The notes: generated by a model not told the origin, from the letters alone. DNA of 64,000 bases from Mytilus galloprovincialis (GCF_965363235.1 NC_134843.1:49533535-49597534); one strand, 5' to 3'. Positions 44,903-56,072 are shown, numbered from the stretch's first letter. Numbers and translations: made by a program.

Positions 44903-46081
44903 TTACATATCATCGTCCTCACTGGAATTTGGACTACCGGTCAAACTAAGGTTTCCAAATGATGCTCCGGCACGCTTCAATTTTTCAAGAATTTCAGTGT
45001 TTTTACGATAATGAGACAAAAGCATTGGAGTTGTTCCATTATATAGTTTATTGTCAATGTTTGTGTCTCTTCGGGACAGCAAGTAACTGACCATTTCAGA
45101 ATTGCTTTGATCGATGGCCATATGGAGTACTGTTGCTCCACATTTACATTCTTTTGTATTTACTTGAGCTCCTTTCGAAATCAATACTTTCATAATGTTC
45201 AATTGTCCGTTGAGTGCTGATTCGTGTAAACATGTATATCCATTGGAATTTCTAATTTCAAGATTCTGTGGAACTTGTCTTACAGGAATTCTGTATTCGT
45301 TAAATTGTGTTTCACTTAGTTCAATAGGCCGCAATAAAACTGAAACCATGTCTATATCCCCAAGACGGCATGCAATATGAAGTGGCGTATCTCCATTGCT
45401 GTCCTGAATTTCAATATCGGCCCCGCCAACCATTAATCTCCGTGCTATTTCCATCTGATGAGTTAAAGCTGCCAAATGTAGGGGTGTCTGCCACATATCG
45501 CTATTTTGAATGTCTAACCAGACACACCCTGGTGCAAGCTTTATAAACTCAGATACGAGTTGTGTTTGTCGCTCTAAAATAGCAATGTTCAATAAGGTAT
45601 CACCATCCTCGTCTTTTCCATATACGACCATAGCTTCTGGCGTTACTCTGTCGGAATCGATAGAACTGCAACTAGATCCCAATGAGTCTAAAGAATTGAT
45701 TCTCATATCTCCAAGACGCTCTGAAATGTCACTGATCTGAAACTTTCCTTCAACATTGGAGGCTTTTTCGCATAAAATGTCATCTTCAATTTCCACAGAT
45801 TGAAGTGATTTGCCGATTGCACTGTCAACTGAATCTAGTCCAACACCACTGTCTTTAGGATTAAAAGAATCAAAGTTATGTGTTGATTTAGACATGCTGG
45901 AAATTTGTGTTATTTCACGTCTCAGTTCTAAGTCACTTTTAAATCCTTGTATAGAACTAGATGAATTAACTGAATTGTATGATGAATACGCAGAGTCAAA
46001 TCTTTCATCAGTTTGATGTTTTAATAATTGTTCACCATCAGTCTCGATATCTCCACCTTTATGACGACAATGAGCATCCAT
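44903..46081 (-). CDS. IkB: IkB/cactus-like NF-kB inhibitor with six ankyrin repeats
   Basis: A 392-residue protein from the ATG at 46081. It should bind Rel/NF-kB dimers in the cytoplasm and be destroyed after signalling. A Ser-rich N-terminal region (about 1-155) contains the phosphodegron DSGVGLDS at 77-84, the type read by beta-TrCP after IKK phosphorylation; a second DSAIGKS lies just after it. Six ankyrin repeats follow at about 158-375, with typical TPLHLAA and TPLHIAC cores and a longer insert after the third, as in IkB-alpha. The tail is acidic and Ser-rich (SPNSSEDDDM). The whole protein is in one exon. The frame stays open upstream to about 46217 without another ATG, so a spliced upstream start is possible, but a TATA-like box at 46234 and kB sites at 46330-46353 favour this start. 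Which vertebrate IkB it matches cannot be decided here. Confidence 0.92.
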   Translation of the reverse strand: MDAHCRHKGGDIETDGEQLLKHQTDERFDSAYSSYNSVNSSSSIQGFKSDLELRREITQISSMSKSTHNFDSFNPKDSGVGLDSVDSAIGKSLQSVEIEDDILCEKASNVEGKFQISDISERLGDMRINSLDSLGSSCSSIDSDRVTPEAMVVYGKDEDGDTLLNIAILERQTQLVSEFIKLAPGCVWLDIQNSDMWQTPLHLAALTHQMEIARRLMVGGADIEIQDSNGDTPLHIACRLGDIDMVSVLLRPIELSETQFNEYRIPVRQVPQNLEIRNSNGYTCLHESALNGQLNIMKVLISKGAQVNTKECKCGATVLHMAIDQSNSEMVSYLLSRRDTNIDNKLYNGTTPMLLSHYRKNTEILEKLKRAGASFGNLSLTGSPNSSEDDDM

Positions 46082-46233
46082 ACTTTTCTGTGTAAAATTA
46101 TATTCAAAATGTCGGACTATAACTTGTAGTTGCTTTGTGTTCACTTCTGGAACAAAATTTACTTTGTAGATAAATTGTACAACTCTCTCGATTAAATTCT
46201 GTTTGAAAACTGGTATTTACAACCGATGGAAAT

Positions 46234-46241
46234 CCTTATAT
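46234..46241 (-). promoter_or_regulatory. TATA-like box of the IkB-like gene
   Basis: The minus strand reads ATATAAGG about 155 bp upstream of the ATG, in a TTTAAATATAAGG context. With the usual 30-bp spacing transcription would start near 46205, giving a 5' UTR of about 125 nt. Confidence 0.5.
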
Positions 46242-46329
46242 TTAAAACGAACAATAAGTCTGGAAAATCCAAGCGATTTAGATCAGTCACCTTTTGCGTG
46301 TCATTCAATCAATCGAGGAAGTTTCGAAG

Positions 46330-46353
46330 GGGGTTTCCCATCTGGTTTTCCCC
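46330..46353 (-). promoter_or_regulatory. Paired kB (Rel/NF-kB) sites in the IkB-like promoter
   Basis: 46330-46339 reads GGGAAACCCC on the minus strand, a full match to GGGRNNYYCC. 46344-46353 reads GGGGAAAACC, which fits the Dorsal-type consensus GGGWWWWCC. They are four bases apart and about 90-115 bp upstream of the TATA-like box. Weaker related words lie at 46388-46397 and 46429-46438. IkB genes in many animals are induced by NF-kB through such sites, as negative feedback. Confidence 0.65.
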
Positions 46354-46439
46354 TGTCGGTTATTGAGGTCAAACGAGGGGCACTTATGGGAAATTTACTT
46401 ATTTCATTTACATAACAGAGAAGAGAAACTGTGGGAAAC

Positions 46440-47170
46440 TACAAATTAAGAATTATTTTGATGAAATTTGGAATTCGGAATTAATCTTTGTACATTTTCA
46501 TATGTTAGTATGTTGGAAATAAATTGTATGTAATATTGCTAAGTAAAAACAAACAAGGTTTTCCCATTGGTATGTAATGTGAATATATATTATTTAATTT
46601 AATACAGATAACAATGCTCAAGGTTTATTAAGTAGAATGTATATTTCCATTACATACATGTATTCAGTTATACACAAAAGATCTGTTGACTACATTCAGT
46701 CACACGTAAATGGCTGAACGTAAACAACTTAATTTTACACACGGGAATTATCCAGATAATTCTTGCATTTTTGCGAACGACCAGGAATGTAAAAAAAAAA
46801 CCATATAGTGCATAATGGTGCATATTCAGTATTATCTTGTCATATCATTGACCTAAGATACGGGATCATTTGCAGGGAATTACAATCATGAAAGTCAAAT
46901 GGTTGAAACTTGATATCACTGACAACATTATTTTTATATCAGTAATGAATACAAATATATAAATTATAAATATGATGTAGCTGCATGGCCAGTATTGATA
47001 GCAGATTGATTTAAATTTACAGGGCTTGGCTATTTAGTCGTGGGATTTAGTGGAGGAGGGCAGTGGTCAAAACCAAGAAATTTTAAAAACATTTTTTCCA
47101 AGCCTAAATGAATCACAGCTTCATGCCCTTTCCCCCAAACTGTAAATCCTATGCCATTCAGTGCTCCACT
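46440..47170. other. Gene-free stretch upstream of the IkB-like gene
   Basis: AT-rich, with no gene seen. It may include distal control sequence of the gene at 44903-46081. Confidence 0.5.
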
Positions 47171-48250
47171 CAGGGCCGTAACTAGGGTTCTAATTCAGGG
47201 GAGGCAGGGGTTTGGGGGCCGCCGATTGAGGCTCTCGCAGTAAAATGGCTAAACATGACCCGTTTTCCTTCGAATTACTTACTTTAAGAAACATCAGTAT
47301 TGCTTGAACCTGGAAACAATTTTTATGCAAACACAAACTGAGATTGCTGTTCAGGGTGAGCCAAGGCTCCGCCTTGAGGGCCGTACTTTGACCTATAATT
47401 ATTAACATTAAATACATTGTGACCGCAGATTTTGTCCTCAATATGGCTAAAAATCACCCGTTTTCCTTCGATTTCCTTACTTTAAGAAACATCAGTATTG
47501 CTGGATCCTGGAAGCAATTTTTATGCAAACACTTAAGTTATTATCTGTATTTAAAGATGTTTTTGTTAGAAATCAAACTGGTAAGTTAAAAAAACATATA
47601 AAGATCATAGAAAGCAAGATATTTTTTTTGTCGAGGACCTTGAATTTCAATATGGTTGAAAGCTGAACAGACATGTATATAACTACAACCAGGGACTTTC
47701 TAAACTAGTATATACTTAGTTTAGAAAGTCTCTGCTTCAACGAATGGGAGTGTTTAACTACTAAGGCATTGACCATAATGTTCTCGTACGATCGGCCGGG
47801 AGACGTTAAAAAAATGACCCAACAGCTGATTCAGCCGGTAACGAATTTCCGATATCATAAAAGATTCACAATACAAAGGGAACTTCCTCTGCTTAATGGA
47901 GCCCCTACAAAGTCCTACATAAATGTGAATAGTTAAGTTTTATTCAAAATTGTCGAAAGCAAAGTTTCATATATGTGTTCTCGTACGAATACTGAATAAC
48001 AGACGGACGGCCACACGAAAAAAAAATATAACCGGTTCACTTTCGATCAAAAATCCGGAAAATGTCAGATATATCACGTATCACGATAACACTGTTAAAA
48101 CTGCAAACTTGTGTTGTTTATAATATAAATTCAAGTTCTTCGTGTACATATTGTCAATATTTCATTTTATTACTTCAAAAAAAAAAATTTGGTGTAGAAA
48201 ATTCAGGGGAGGCAACTGCCTCCCTTGCCTCATAGGTAGTTACGGCCCTG
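47171..48250. mobile_element. Non-autonomous hAT-type element, 1.08 kb
   Basis: The left end 'cagggccgtaactag' and right end '...gtagttacggccctg' form terminal inverted repeats. The flanks carry a 5-bp direct duplication 'ccact' (47166-47170 and 48251-48255). 'ggggaggca' occurs near both ends. There is no transposase. An internal block (about 47240-47335, with 'ctttaagaaacatcagtatt') is repeated at about 47440-47535. A palindrome lies at 47694-47731. The same end type is found at 62022-63588, where a hAT transposase remnant is present. Confidence 0.82.
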
Positions 48251-51200
48251 CCACTGTTTCCTTTTTAATAGCATTTGATAGGGTGGGGTACCTCAAGACT
48301 GAGAGAATATCATCTTGGTTTACTGTGAGGTCTGTAACGCTAGTACTGATTTACACACAAAACTAATCTTGAACACAAAGGATCAAACATGAGACAACTG
48401 AAGAGATTAGTGAGTCTAAATACCCGGTTATGTCCGAGACGTTTTTTCAGACTTGAAATAGAATGATGGCATCATGCAAAGAAGTTCATTTTTTTTCATG
48501 CGCAAGTAAATTTGCAGTTAAGCTATAGATTAAGTTTTAGTCGAAAAAAAATAAACCAATTTATTCAAGATAATAGTTTGAGGTTCGCAGCTTGTTTAAG
48601 TTCATATATATATATATACATGTATAGAATAGAATAGAATAGAATAGAATATTTTTATTTACCAAATTAGGGCCCCAGGAGGGCATATGATACAGACAAT
48701 ATTATTATAAACAATAACATATGCAATACACACACAGTAAAGATATGTAACAAGTGTTATAAAAATAATAAAATAAAATAATATAACACAGAAAATACAC
48801 TCAACAAAATAGTAGCAATGTATTATTATTCAATGAATACTATGTTGAAAATGACTCAAGTGCACCCGGTAAGTGTATCTTCACTTTGAGAAGACAAACA
48901 TGAGGCATTAGTAGTTTGTGCGGAGAAATGTCAATATATAAAAAAAAAAAAAAAAAATACCAAAAAATACAAAAAGAACCCAATAAAAAACAAAGCAATT
49001 AAGCACTCCCACATTTGACTATGAGGTATACTGCAAATAACAAAGTTTATTTAATATATATATATATGTACAATGGTTCAAACCTGTTTAAAATAAAAGT
49101 GAAAAAAAAAGATGTCACATAGAAACCTTTCTTTACATTTTTGGTCGGCCTAATAATGCTATATAGTATACCAGATTCTAGTAAGAGTGCATGAGTGCGA
49201 CGACTGAAATAAATGTACATGTATAAACATCTGATCATGAACTCTGCTTTCATCTTTTTCAAGTCAAGCTAAAATTTTGACATGTGGTTTTCTTTGCGAA
49301 TAAAATCTATCGACGTTTTTTTCAAAAGATATTTTTAATGAACTTCGTTTGTTGCATCGATATAATTATCTCTTCGTTTGTAGAGACATTAAGGTCTCTC
49401 CAATGTCTATCAGATTTAAAACATTCTTCAAGCGGCGAGAAAACAGACGAAAGATACCAATGAGACATTCAACATGTCAGTTACGGCGAGGAATTGACAA
49501 CATGTCGGGGACTGGAGACGAAAAATTCAATGACCAACAAATTCCTACAAAAATCTACATAGAAAACACAGACCCCCACCAAGTACCAAATATTGGCCCA
49601 ATGTGTTAAGGAAGGAAAGGCAATCTTTGAAATAATCGACAGATTAGTCCCCGAAAATTAAGTAAAAATTACGATCAATTTCAATTTTGATGTCTTTTTG
49701 TGGTTTTTAGCCTAATATAATTTCTTTTTCAAAGAAGAAATATATGTATATATATATTGTCTTGGGTTTATGGAACTAAAAGACCCGTATCTGGTTAAGG
49801 TTTTCACATTTATTATATAAAAGATTATTGTTTACTTGGTACCGTCAATGTTACACTTGTGATAGAAGGGAAGCAACTCCTGTCATTTTGAATTACTGTA
49901 CGTATAACATTAGCTATGGAAAGCGCTTAATTTATACAATCTTAGTCATACACAAAAAATGCTTTCCGTTCCAACAAGTATAATTATATTACAAAAGAAT
50001 CGCAACACGTTATATTCTCTGTCTGTCCATTACGATCAAAAATACTTATTTACGACTATACATAATTATTTCTGTAGATACGTAATTTGATTTACCGGTA
50101 AATGCGTAATATTGATTTACGTATTATTAGAAATGCTTATGTATATATACGTAATTAAATAATTACGTATATACAGAAATAATTGTGTATATACGAAAAA
50201 GAAGTAATTTCTGTACAACGAAAATAGTTAGGACCCGGCCTCAGTTCTGTATATGCGCAATTCGATTATGTATATATACTGAAATGTTCGATTTATGAAA
50301 TAATAATTATTTTTGTATATATAATTATCAGACACGATTTGTACTTAAAACTTATATTTCGGTAGATATTTTATCCAAATGGCTCTAGAAAACGTTCTGG
50401 ACATTAAGAATACCACTTTGAACAGCATACTGATCCATACTTTCGTCTTGAACTCCTTATACAGAAATTACATTGAAAACGACAGAGACATGTAGCACAA
50501 GTATATATCCATTCAAAATTAGAATTGGGACATTTTAATACGTTTTTGATCAAAAAATGATTGTACATCCATGGTATCGACTATTCTCATCGGAAAAGAC
50601 GCTGACATTCGTGCCATATCACCGTTTTTTTCTTATCGTTACAAAACATATGTTCAAATATGTGTACACCACAGTCTACTCAGACATCCACACATGCATT
50701 TAAATAGCGAAAGCCGAATCTCAGTATAAACAGTTACATGTACTACATGATTATTTAACCGAAATTGAAATTGAACAGAGAAGCTTGATTTTTGCTTCCC
50801 CTTTAACTTTTCATCACTTTCTTTAAATGACTAAGGTTTATAAGTATTGCCTTCTGCTCTAATTTTATATAATATCCCTTTTAACCATTGATTTAAAAAA
50901 AAGTGGATAAAGTAATCAGTCAAGGGCAGTAACTCCTGTAAGGAATCTTGATAATTTCATCCATTTTGACTGCAACTGAATAAGGAATTGGCTATCGTTG
51001 ATTGATATTTAAAGATTGATCTTGTTCTGCTGATGAAATACTAAAAATTTGGAATAATCCTTGAGTTGACTGGTGGTTTCGTGCATGTTTACTTATTTTC
51101 TACAAAAATCAGATTTTTCCCTTTTGAAAAAGGTTCTGCAAAAAAATATTCAAAACGGATAAAATTCAACCAAGGGCAATAACTCCTACAAGGAGATAAT

Positions 51201-51560
51201 TGACGATTTTTACAATAAAGAATACAAGTTTATAAATCTTCTCCTGATGATCCCTTTTTCAAAATCTATTTACATTACAAAAACTCAAAATCGACAGATA
51301 TCTTCAGCCAATGACAATAACCCATATAAGTTGGCTGATGATTTCGTCCATGTTAACTAATTAGAAGATCTTGTGATCACTTTTGCTTATACAGTTTTCT
51401 GTTTATCTTCTAATGATTTAGAAAAGAGGGGAGAAAACACAAAAAAAAAATTAAAGGGAATAACTGCAACACAGAGTCAATTGGCGATCAATCACCAATG
51501 TCACAAGACCTCTCTCCAAACCTATTCGATCTACTGAAGTTCAGAATCAAACAGCCAGTA
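48251..51560. other. Gene-free stretch with microsatellites and a degenerate repeat array
   Basis: 48622-48652 is an (AATAG)n microsatellite. TA-rich tracts lie at 48605-48618 and 49052-49068, and an A-run at 48941-48957. 50020-50330 is rich in 'tacgtaat' words and palindromes. From about 50925 to 51540 the motif 'aagggcaataactcc' recurs at roughly 130-290 bp spacing, a decayed relative of the internal units of the element at 56073-57273. The 86-codon frame 49349-49609 has no known domain. Confidence 0.55.
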
Positions 51561-51564
51561 TATA

Positions 51565-51612
51565 AAAAAGAAGATGTGGTATGATTGCCAATGAGACAAC
51601 TGTCCACAAGAG
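51565..51612 (+). repeat. Fragment of dispersed mussel repeat
   Basis: 'agatgtggtatgattgcc' followed by 'aatgagacaactgtccac', the opposite strand of the family at 18120-18362. Confidence 0.75.
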
Positions 51613-52094
51613 CCTCATATTTGATTTTCATTACATTCGCCAAATTTTAGAATTATATTGCTTTTGGCTGTGATACGAGTGTCTAGTTTTCAGGTAAACT
51701 GGAACTTAGTTATTAGTAGGCCAAAGTTAGCAAAAAAGTGGTAGGTCCTTGATATTCCAGAATTTATTTAAATATTTTCTAATTTTCTTTTTTAGGTAGG
51801 GGTGGACACCAAGTTTGATAAGGAATCATATCATCAATCAACAACCAACATTCTGTAAGCTGATAAATATTATTCAATCATTTGTTCTGATTGATTGTTG
51901 GTTTCTTAACGTCCAGTGGCAAGTATTTCATCTATGTTCAGGACAATCAAAGTTTCTGCATCTACTATCAAATGCCTTCCTCAGTATACACTTTAGGGTG
52001 ATCAAAACAGAAGTGTAGTTTATCTAACATTTAAATATAATCAAAACTATTTCTTGAAACAATGAAAATAATACTTTATATTTAAAATTTGGTG

Positions 52095-52160
52095 TTGTTG
52101 AAAGCACTTTTCTGGATTAACCTTCATCCAGAATGCTCAAAACAGAAAATTTGAAATCTG
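52095..52160. repeat. Fragment of the 'aagcgcttttctg' repeat family
   Basis: 'aaagcacttttctggatta' and 'ccttcatccagaatgctc' match 33585-33660 and 21240-21300 in part. It abuts the small inverted-repeat element that starts at 52164. Confidence 0.6.
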
Positions 52161-52163
52161 TGG

Positions 52164-52312
52164 CAGGGGTGGATCCAGCCATTTTAAAAAGGGGGGTCCC
52201 AACCCAGGACAAAAGGGGGGGTTCCAACTATATGTCCCCATTCAAATGCATTGATCGTCCAAAAAAAAAGGGGGTTCCAACCCCCGGAACCCTCACCCTG
52301 GATCCGCCACTG
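52164..52312. mobile_element. Short inverted-repeat element (MITE), 149 bp
   Basis: The left end 'caggggtggatccag' and right end 'ctggatccgccactg' are inverted repeats with two mismatches. The inside is G-run rich on the left and right ('aaaggggggtccc', 'aaagggggttcc'). Flanks 'tgtgg' and 'tgtga' could be a decayed 5-bp duplication. The ends resemble hAT-type MITEs of invertebrates. The 65-codon frame over it is not a gene. Confidence 0.7.
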
Positions 52313-53520
52313 TGTGACCATGATGTATAAAGCTGTCATAATTAGATTATAGATGATATGCTATTGTAGAAAAGTAGCTAGACAATGCAGAATATATTTG
52401 GCACTGTGTCTTTCCATTTAGTTTATGGGTATTATAAATAAAAATACAACTCTTCTTCTTTCTGTAGATTAGTCCATTTAGTTACAAGCCCTCTTGATGA
52501 CTAATTGCATTTCTCAAAAGGTAACACATTATGGTTTCTTTGGAACATTAATTTTGAACTAACACAAAAGACAAATACTCTTAAATAAATGCTAGTCATA
52601 AAAATTATGTAACATTTGATGTATCATATTGAGAAATATATGTACACGTATATTCCAAATATGAAACAGATTTCAAAACAATCTCTATAAAACTGGATAA
52701 ATGGAAACTAATATGGGGTTATTAACCAAACTTGACCACAAACACAGTCAGCCTAAGCCTACACCTTTTAAAGTTTTTTGCATTTAATATTATTAATTTT
52801 ACCTTTCGGTCAAATACCTGGGTTATTAAATGTTAAGTAAATATAAATGGTCTGGATTGTTAAATATTAAGTAAATATAAACAATTTTATTTAATTCAAT
52901 TTAAAGTTGAAAAAACTTTTAAATATTTCACAATAAAGGAGACAACAACATAGCTTATATTTCACAAGGTGTAAAATGGTTCATCAGTGTGAGTACAGGG
53001 TAAACTGGTTCAAAAAATAACAGAAAACCTGTGTCATATTTTTTTCCTGTATATTGTTTTGTTTTGCTATAAAAAAGGCTGTTTGTTTTCTCAATTGAAT
53101 TATATTTTTCAAGCAGGGCCTTTTATAGCGGACCATACAGTACAGTTTTTTCTCATTGTTGAAGTGCTGTACAGTCACCTATAATTGCTTGTACATCCAC
53201 TTTATTTTAACTGTCGAATAGTTGTCTCATTAGAAATCACAAGGGTGGTTTTTAACAACCTTGACTACACATGATGGTTTTGCAGAGTCAGTCATACCAC
53301 ATGTCCCTAGTTTTATATTGTTGTTATTTTCATCAGTCCCCAATTGATGGGGAAATCAAAACCTCACCTATTTTGTAATTGGCATTCCTTTGTAGAAATC
53401 TTAAGCAACTAAAGTAGCAATCGTCACATTAAATCAGTTGTATTGAAATTTGTGCCTCAATTGTCTAAGAGAAAAGTTTTGAAACTTCACAACAACTATA
53501 TTATTTCCATATGAAATAGA
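52313..53520. other. Gene-free stretch with one dispersed repeat
   Basis: 53115-53310 is a diverged copy of the family at 18120-18362, same strand ('ctcattgttgaagtgctgta', 'gttgtctcatta'), interrupted by about 50 bp. 'taaatattaagtaaatata' occurs twice near 52825-52880. No gene is seen. Confidence 0.55.
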
Positions 53521-53557
53521 TGAATGATAACACAAAACAAAAATATTTCCTTACAAT

Positions 53558-53563
53558 TTTATT
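53558..53563 (-). terminator. Likely polyadenylation signal of the RHIM/death-domain gene
   Basis: AATAAA on the minus strand about 195 nt after the stop codon at 53758, in a suitable 3' UTR position. Confidence 0.5.
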
Positions 53564-53757
53564 TTTTTCCTCTTATTATGAATTAAATATTAGTATGCAT
53601 ATTTACATAAAAAAACAACAACATATGAGTTCCTGTTCACATGAATACTATAAAACAGTACTCCCATACATTCCCTTTTTGTGAGCACTCGCTTCACACA
53701 GATATTAATGCTTAATGAAATGTCTAAATAAGTATGCAAAAATGAATAACAAACATT

Positions 53758-54029
53758 TTAAAATCTTAAAAATCTGGACAAATCGTCTCTCCTCATTTTA
53801 TGTAAAGCATTTGATAAAACAACATTAGTTGCAGCATCTCCGTTTAGTTCTTGCCACTTTTTGACCATCTGATATGTTACTTCATGCATTCCTTCTTTTT
53901 TATAGTCCTCCACAACTTGTTCTACTGCGTTATAGGGTACTTTCAGCTGTCTCCCTAAATTACGATAGTCACCATGTATTTTTGAAGCTATTTTATCTAT
54001 TTCTAATTTTGTTGGTGGTCTTGCATTAC
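53758..54029 (-). CDS. RHIM/death-domain adaptor, last coding exon (death domain)
   Basis: A 272-bp terminal exon. It has a strong acceptor (a T-run, then acag, at 54030) and ends in TAA at 53758-53760. It encodes about 90 residues with a death domain: IASKIHGDYRNLGRQL (helices 1-2), YNAVEQVVEDY, then VTYQMVKKWQELNGDAAT (the conserved Trp in helix 5) and LSNALHKMRRDDLSRFL. Death domains join receptors and adaptors by homotypic contact. The preceding exon ends in one base of a Ser codon and this exon supplies the other two, giving PPS-NARPP in frame. The protein ends six residues after the domain, as in IMD and RIPK1. Sequence order shows adaptor or kinase-tail type rather than a receptor. Confidence 0.88.
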
Positions 54030-54896
54030 CTGTAAAAAAAATTTAAAAAATTCTAATATGAGGTCCTTTTTTCACCATTTATTAAGCTCAGGAAAAATTG
54101 TCAATAAACAATAACCAAAAGCTTCATAACTTTTCTGATAGCTTTGTCCAACCTTTGTGATTTTTGTATATTTTCCTGTTTGAACTGAATTTCTTTTTCA
54201 CATTCAGTGGTTTTTCTTTCATTTAACCATTTATCGAACTAATATTTCCATAAATGTCCTCACAGTTCCTGACAACATCAGAATAAATATAGCATATCCA
54301 ATGGTAAAATAACATTCTAAACAAGGTCTCTTTAGTTATATAGCTCCTCAAGTATTTATACATTCATATCTTTAAAAAATTTGGGTTTTAGTGATCCTGA
54401 TAAAGGTTAAACTAGAAAAGCGCTTCCAACGCACAAACTTTATAGTGTTATTTTCATATTGGAAATAAATCTAACTTGAGGCGGGGCAGGACCTTTTTCG
54501 TGACATCTGGATCTGGTGTTTTTAAGCTCGGGATTTAGGGATTGATCCTTACGAGATTTGGGAATTCTTTTTTCGGGATTTAAGTTTCCATAAATTCGGG
54601 ACCTCTGGATTTCATGTTTTTAAGCCTGGGATTTCGGGAACAGGACCCCTCCGACCCCTCCTCTTACTTATATCACATAAGAAGGTAGCACAAAGGAACC
54701 AATCAAGTGTTTAAGACTGCATGAAACGGATCATCTTACCACAAATCGATATGGTCAAAATAGAAGGAAATTTTTCCATTTTTTCTAAATTATCACAAAT
54801 ATGCAAAATAAGAATATATGGCAAAACAATAACTTTATTCCACCAATTTTCAAAACTAAAAAAAAAATGTTTTGAATTCAATTTATTCATACTTAC
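54030..54896 (-). other. Intron between the RHIM and death-domain exons
   Basis: An 867-bp phase-1 intron, gtaagt...cag. I see no gene in it. The frames at 54711-54974 and 54721-54924 overlap the exon or intron by chance. Confidence 0.8.
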
Positions 54897-55058
54897 TAGG
54901 TGGTTGATATGTTTTATCATATGAGCTATCTGGCATATAATCATCATCATCGCTGTCATCAAAATGGCGACCAATGTGCATTACATTCTTGTCTCCCACT
55001 TGCATGTTGGGTACTTTTGCACTTTTACCAAAAAACAGTTTAGTTAGTCCTCCAAATA
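54897..55058 (-). CDS. RHIM/death-domain adaptor, internal exon with RHIM-like motif
   Basis: A 162-bp exon, acceptor ttcatcttattttag at 55059, donor gtaagt at 54896. It encodes 53 full codons, including MQVGDKNVMHIG (55014 down to about 54979). This fits the RHIM core (V/I-Q-V/I/L-G-x-x-N-x-hydrophobic), the motif through which RIPK1, RIPK3 and TRIF, and in cryptic form fly IMD and PGRPs, build amyloid-like signalling fibres. An acidic stretch (DDSDDDD) follows. The motif lies about 45 residues before the death domain, the same order as in IMD and RIPK1. The upstream exon ends in G and this exon begins TA, forming a Val codon. Whether the full gene is an IMD-like adaptor or a RIPK1-like kinase depends on 5' exons outside or not found in the window. 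Confidence 0.83.
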
Positions 55059-55192
55059 CTAAAATAAGATGAACATAAAATTCTGAGGTCATTGTTATAA
55101 TCATAGTAGTTTGTTTGTTTTAAACTATGGATCTTTGCAAGGTTTTGAATCAACATTTATTTTTTTATAACATTAAGATGCAGGGGTCTTAA

Positions 55193-55875
55193 AGGGGCAC
55201 TAGCTGTCAAATTCATTGTAACCGATTTGACTCAAATTCTCATATTTGGTTTATAACAATGTAAAACATTTATCCAAACTATCAAAAGTCTAAAATAAAC
55301 AGTATACAGAGCATGGGGTAGATAATATATAGGTTCGTTTTGTGTGTATTTTAGTCCAGACGCCATCTAATTAACTATCGATTTGACCTCAGATGACCAT
55401 ATAAGCGATGTAAACAAAAATAAAGATACGAATAGATTAAACCAACACGTGCAATTGCATTTTTATAGGTCTGTTTGATTTTATTTTATAGATTAAAAAT
55501 AGATGTTTCTCATTGTTTTAACCATATAAGAATGATTTTATGTGCATCGAATTAGTAATCAAATGATTTACCGTAGTTTCACTTTCATTGTTGACATTCT
55601 TTTTCTTTAAATAACCAGTACACGTACAATGCATGCGTTGTCAATCTCTAGCTAGGGGTTAACTTGAAGTTCACATGAATACCGGTTAGAATGATGATGA
55701 CGTTTTCACTTGCAAGTGAATCCGTCAAAAATTATGTTTAATCGCTTATTTCAACAAAATTAAAGGAAATTGATTGCTAAAAGCAAATTATTATTTCATT
55801 ATTCCAATTTGATTAATGATTGATCCAAAAAAAATCATACTTTATTTTTTTATATATATCGTAGCTAGTGCCCCT
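55193..55875. mobile_element. TTAA-flanked inverted-repeat element in an intron
   Basis: A 683-bp element with ends 'aggggcactagct' and 'agctagtgcccct', each flanked by TTAA (55189-55192 and 55876-55879). TTAA duplication with short inverted ends is the mark of piggyBac-type elements and their MITEs. No transposase is present. It lies in the long intron of the RHIM/death-domain gene. Confidence 0.85.
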
Positions 55876-56072
55876 TTAATATTATGACCTATACTATTTG
55901 TCTCAAATGGTCCGAGTACACAGTTATCGTCCTTTGATTTTCGTTGTCCACGAATATAGTCCTTAGTGTGGACAGTGTGTTACTTGCCAATTTTTATTGT
56001 ACCCTTCCAAATTTATTTCTCCATGTTTTATGCCTCATATAGGAAGTTGGGGGGTGAAATGACACTGTAAAA

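Noticed and set aside
45195-46016. Plus-strand frames opposite the IkB-like gene
   Set aside because: They are antisense shadows of a well-supported ankyrin-repeat gene.
46388-46438. Third and fourth kB-like words upstream of the IkB-like gene
   Set aside because: Each has at least one mismatch in the invariant CC half, so they are not counted as sites.
49349-49609. 86-codon plus-strand frame
   Set aside because: No known domain or supporting context. It begins in AT-rich spacer.
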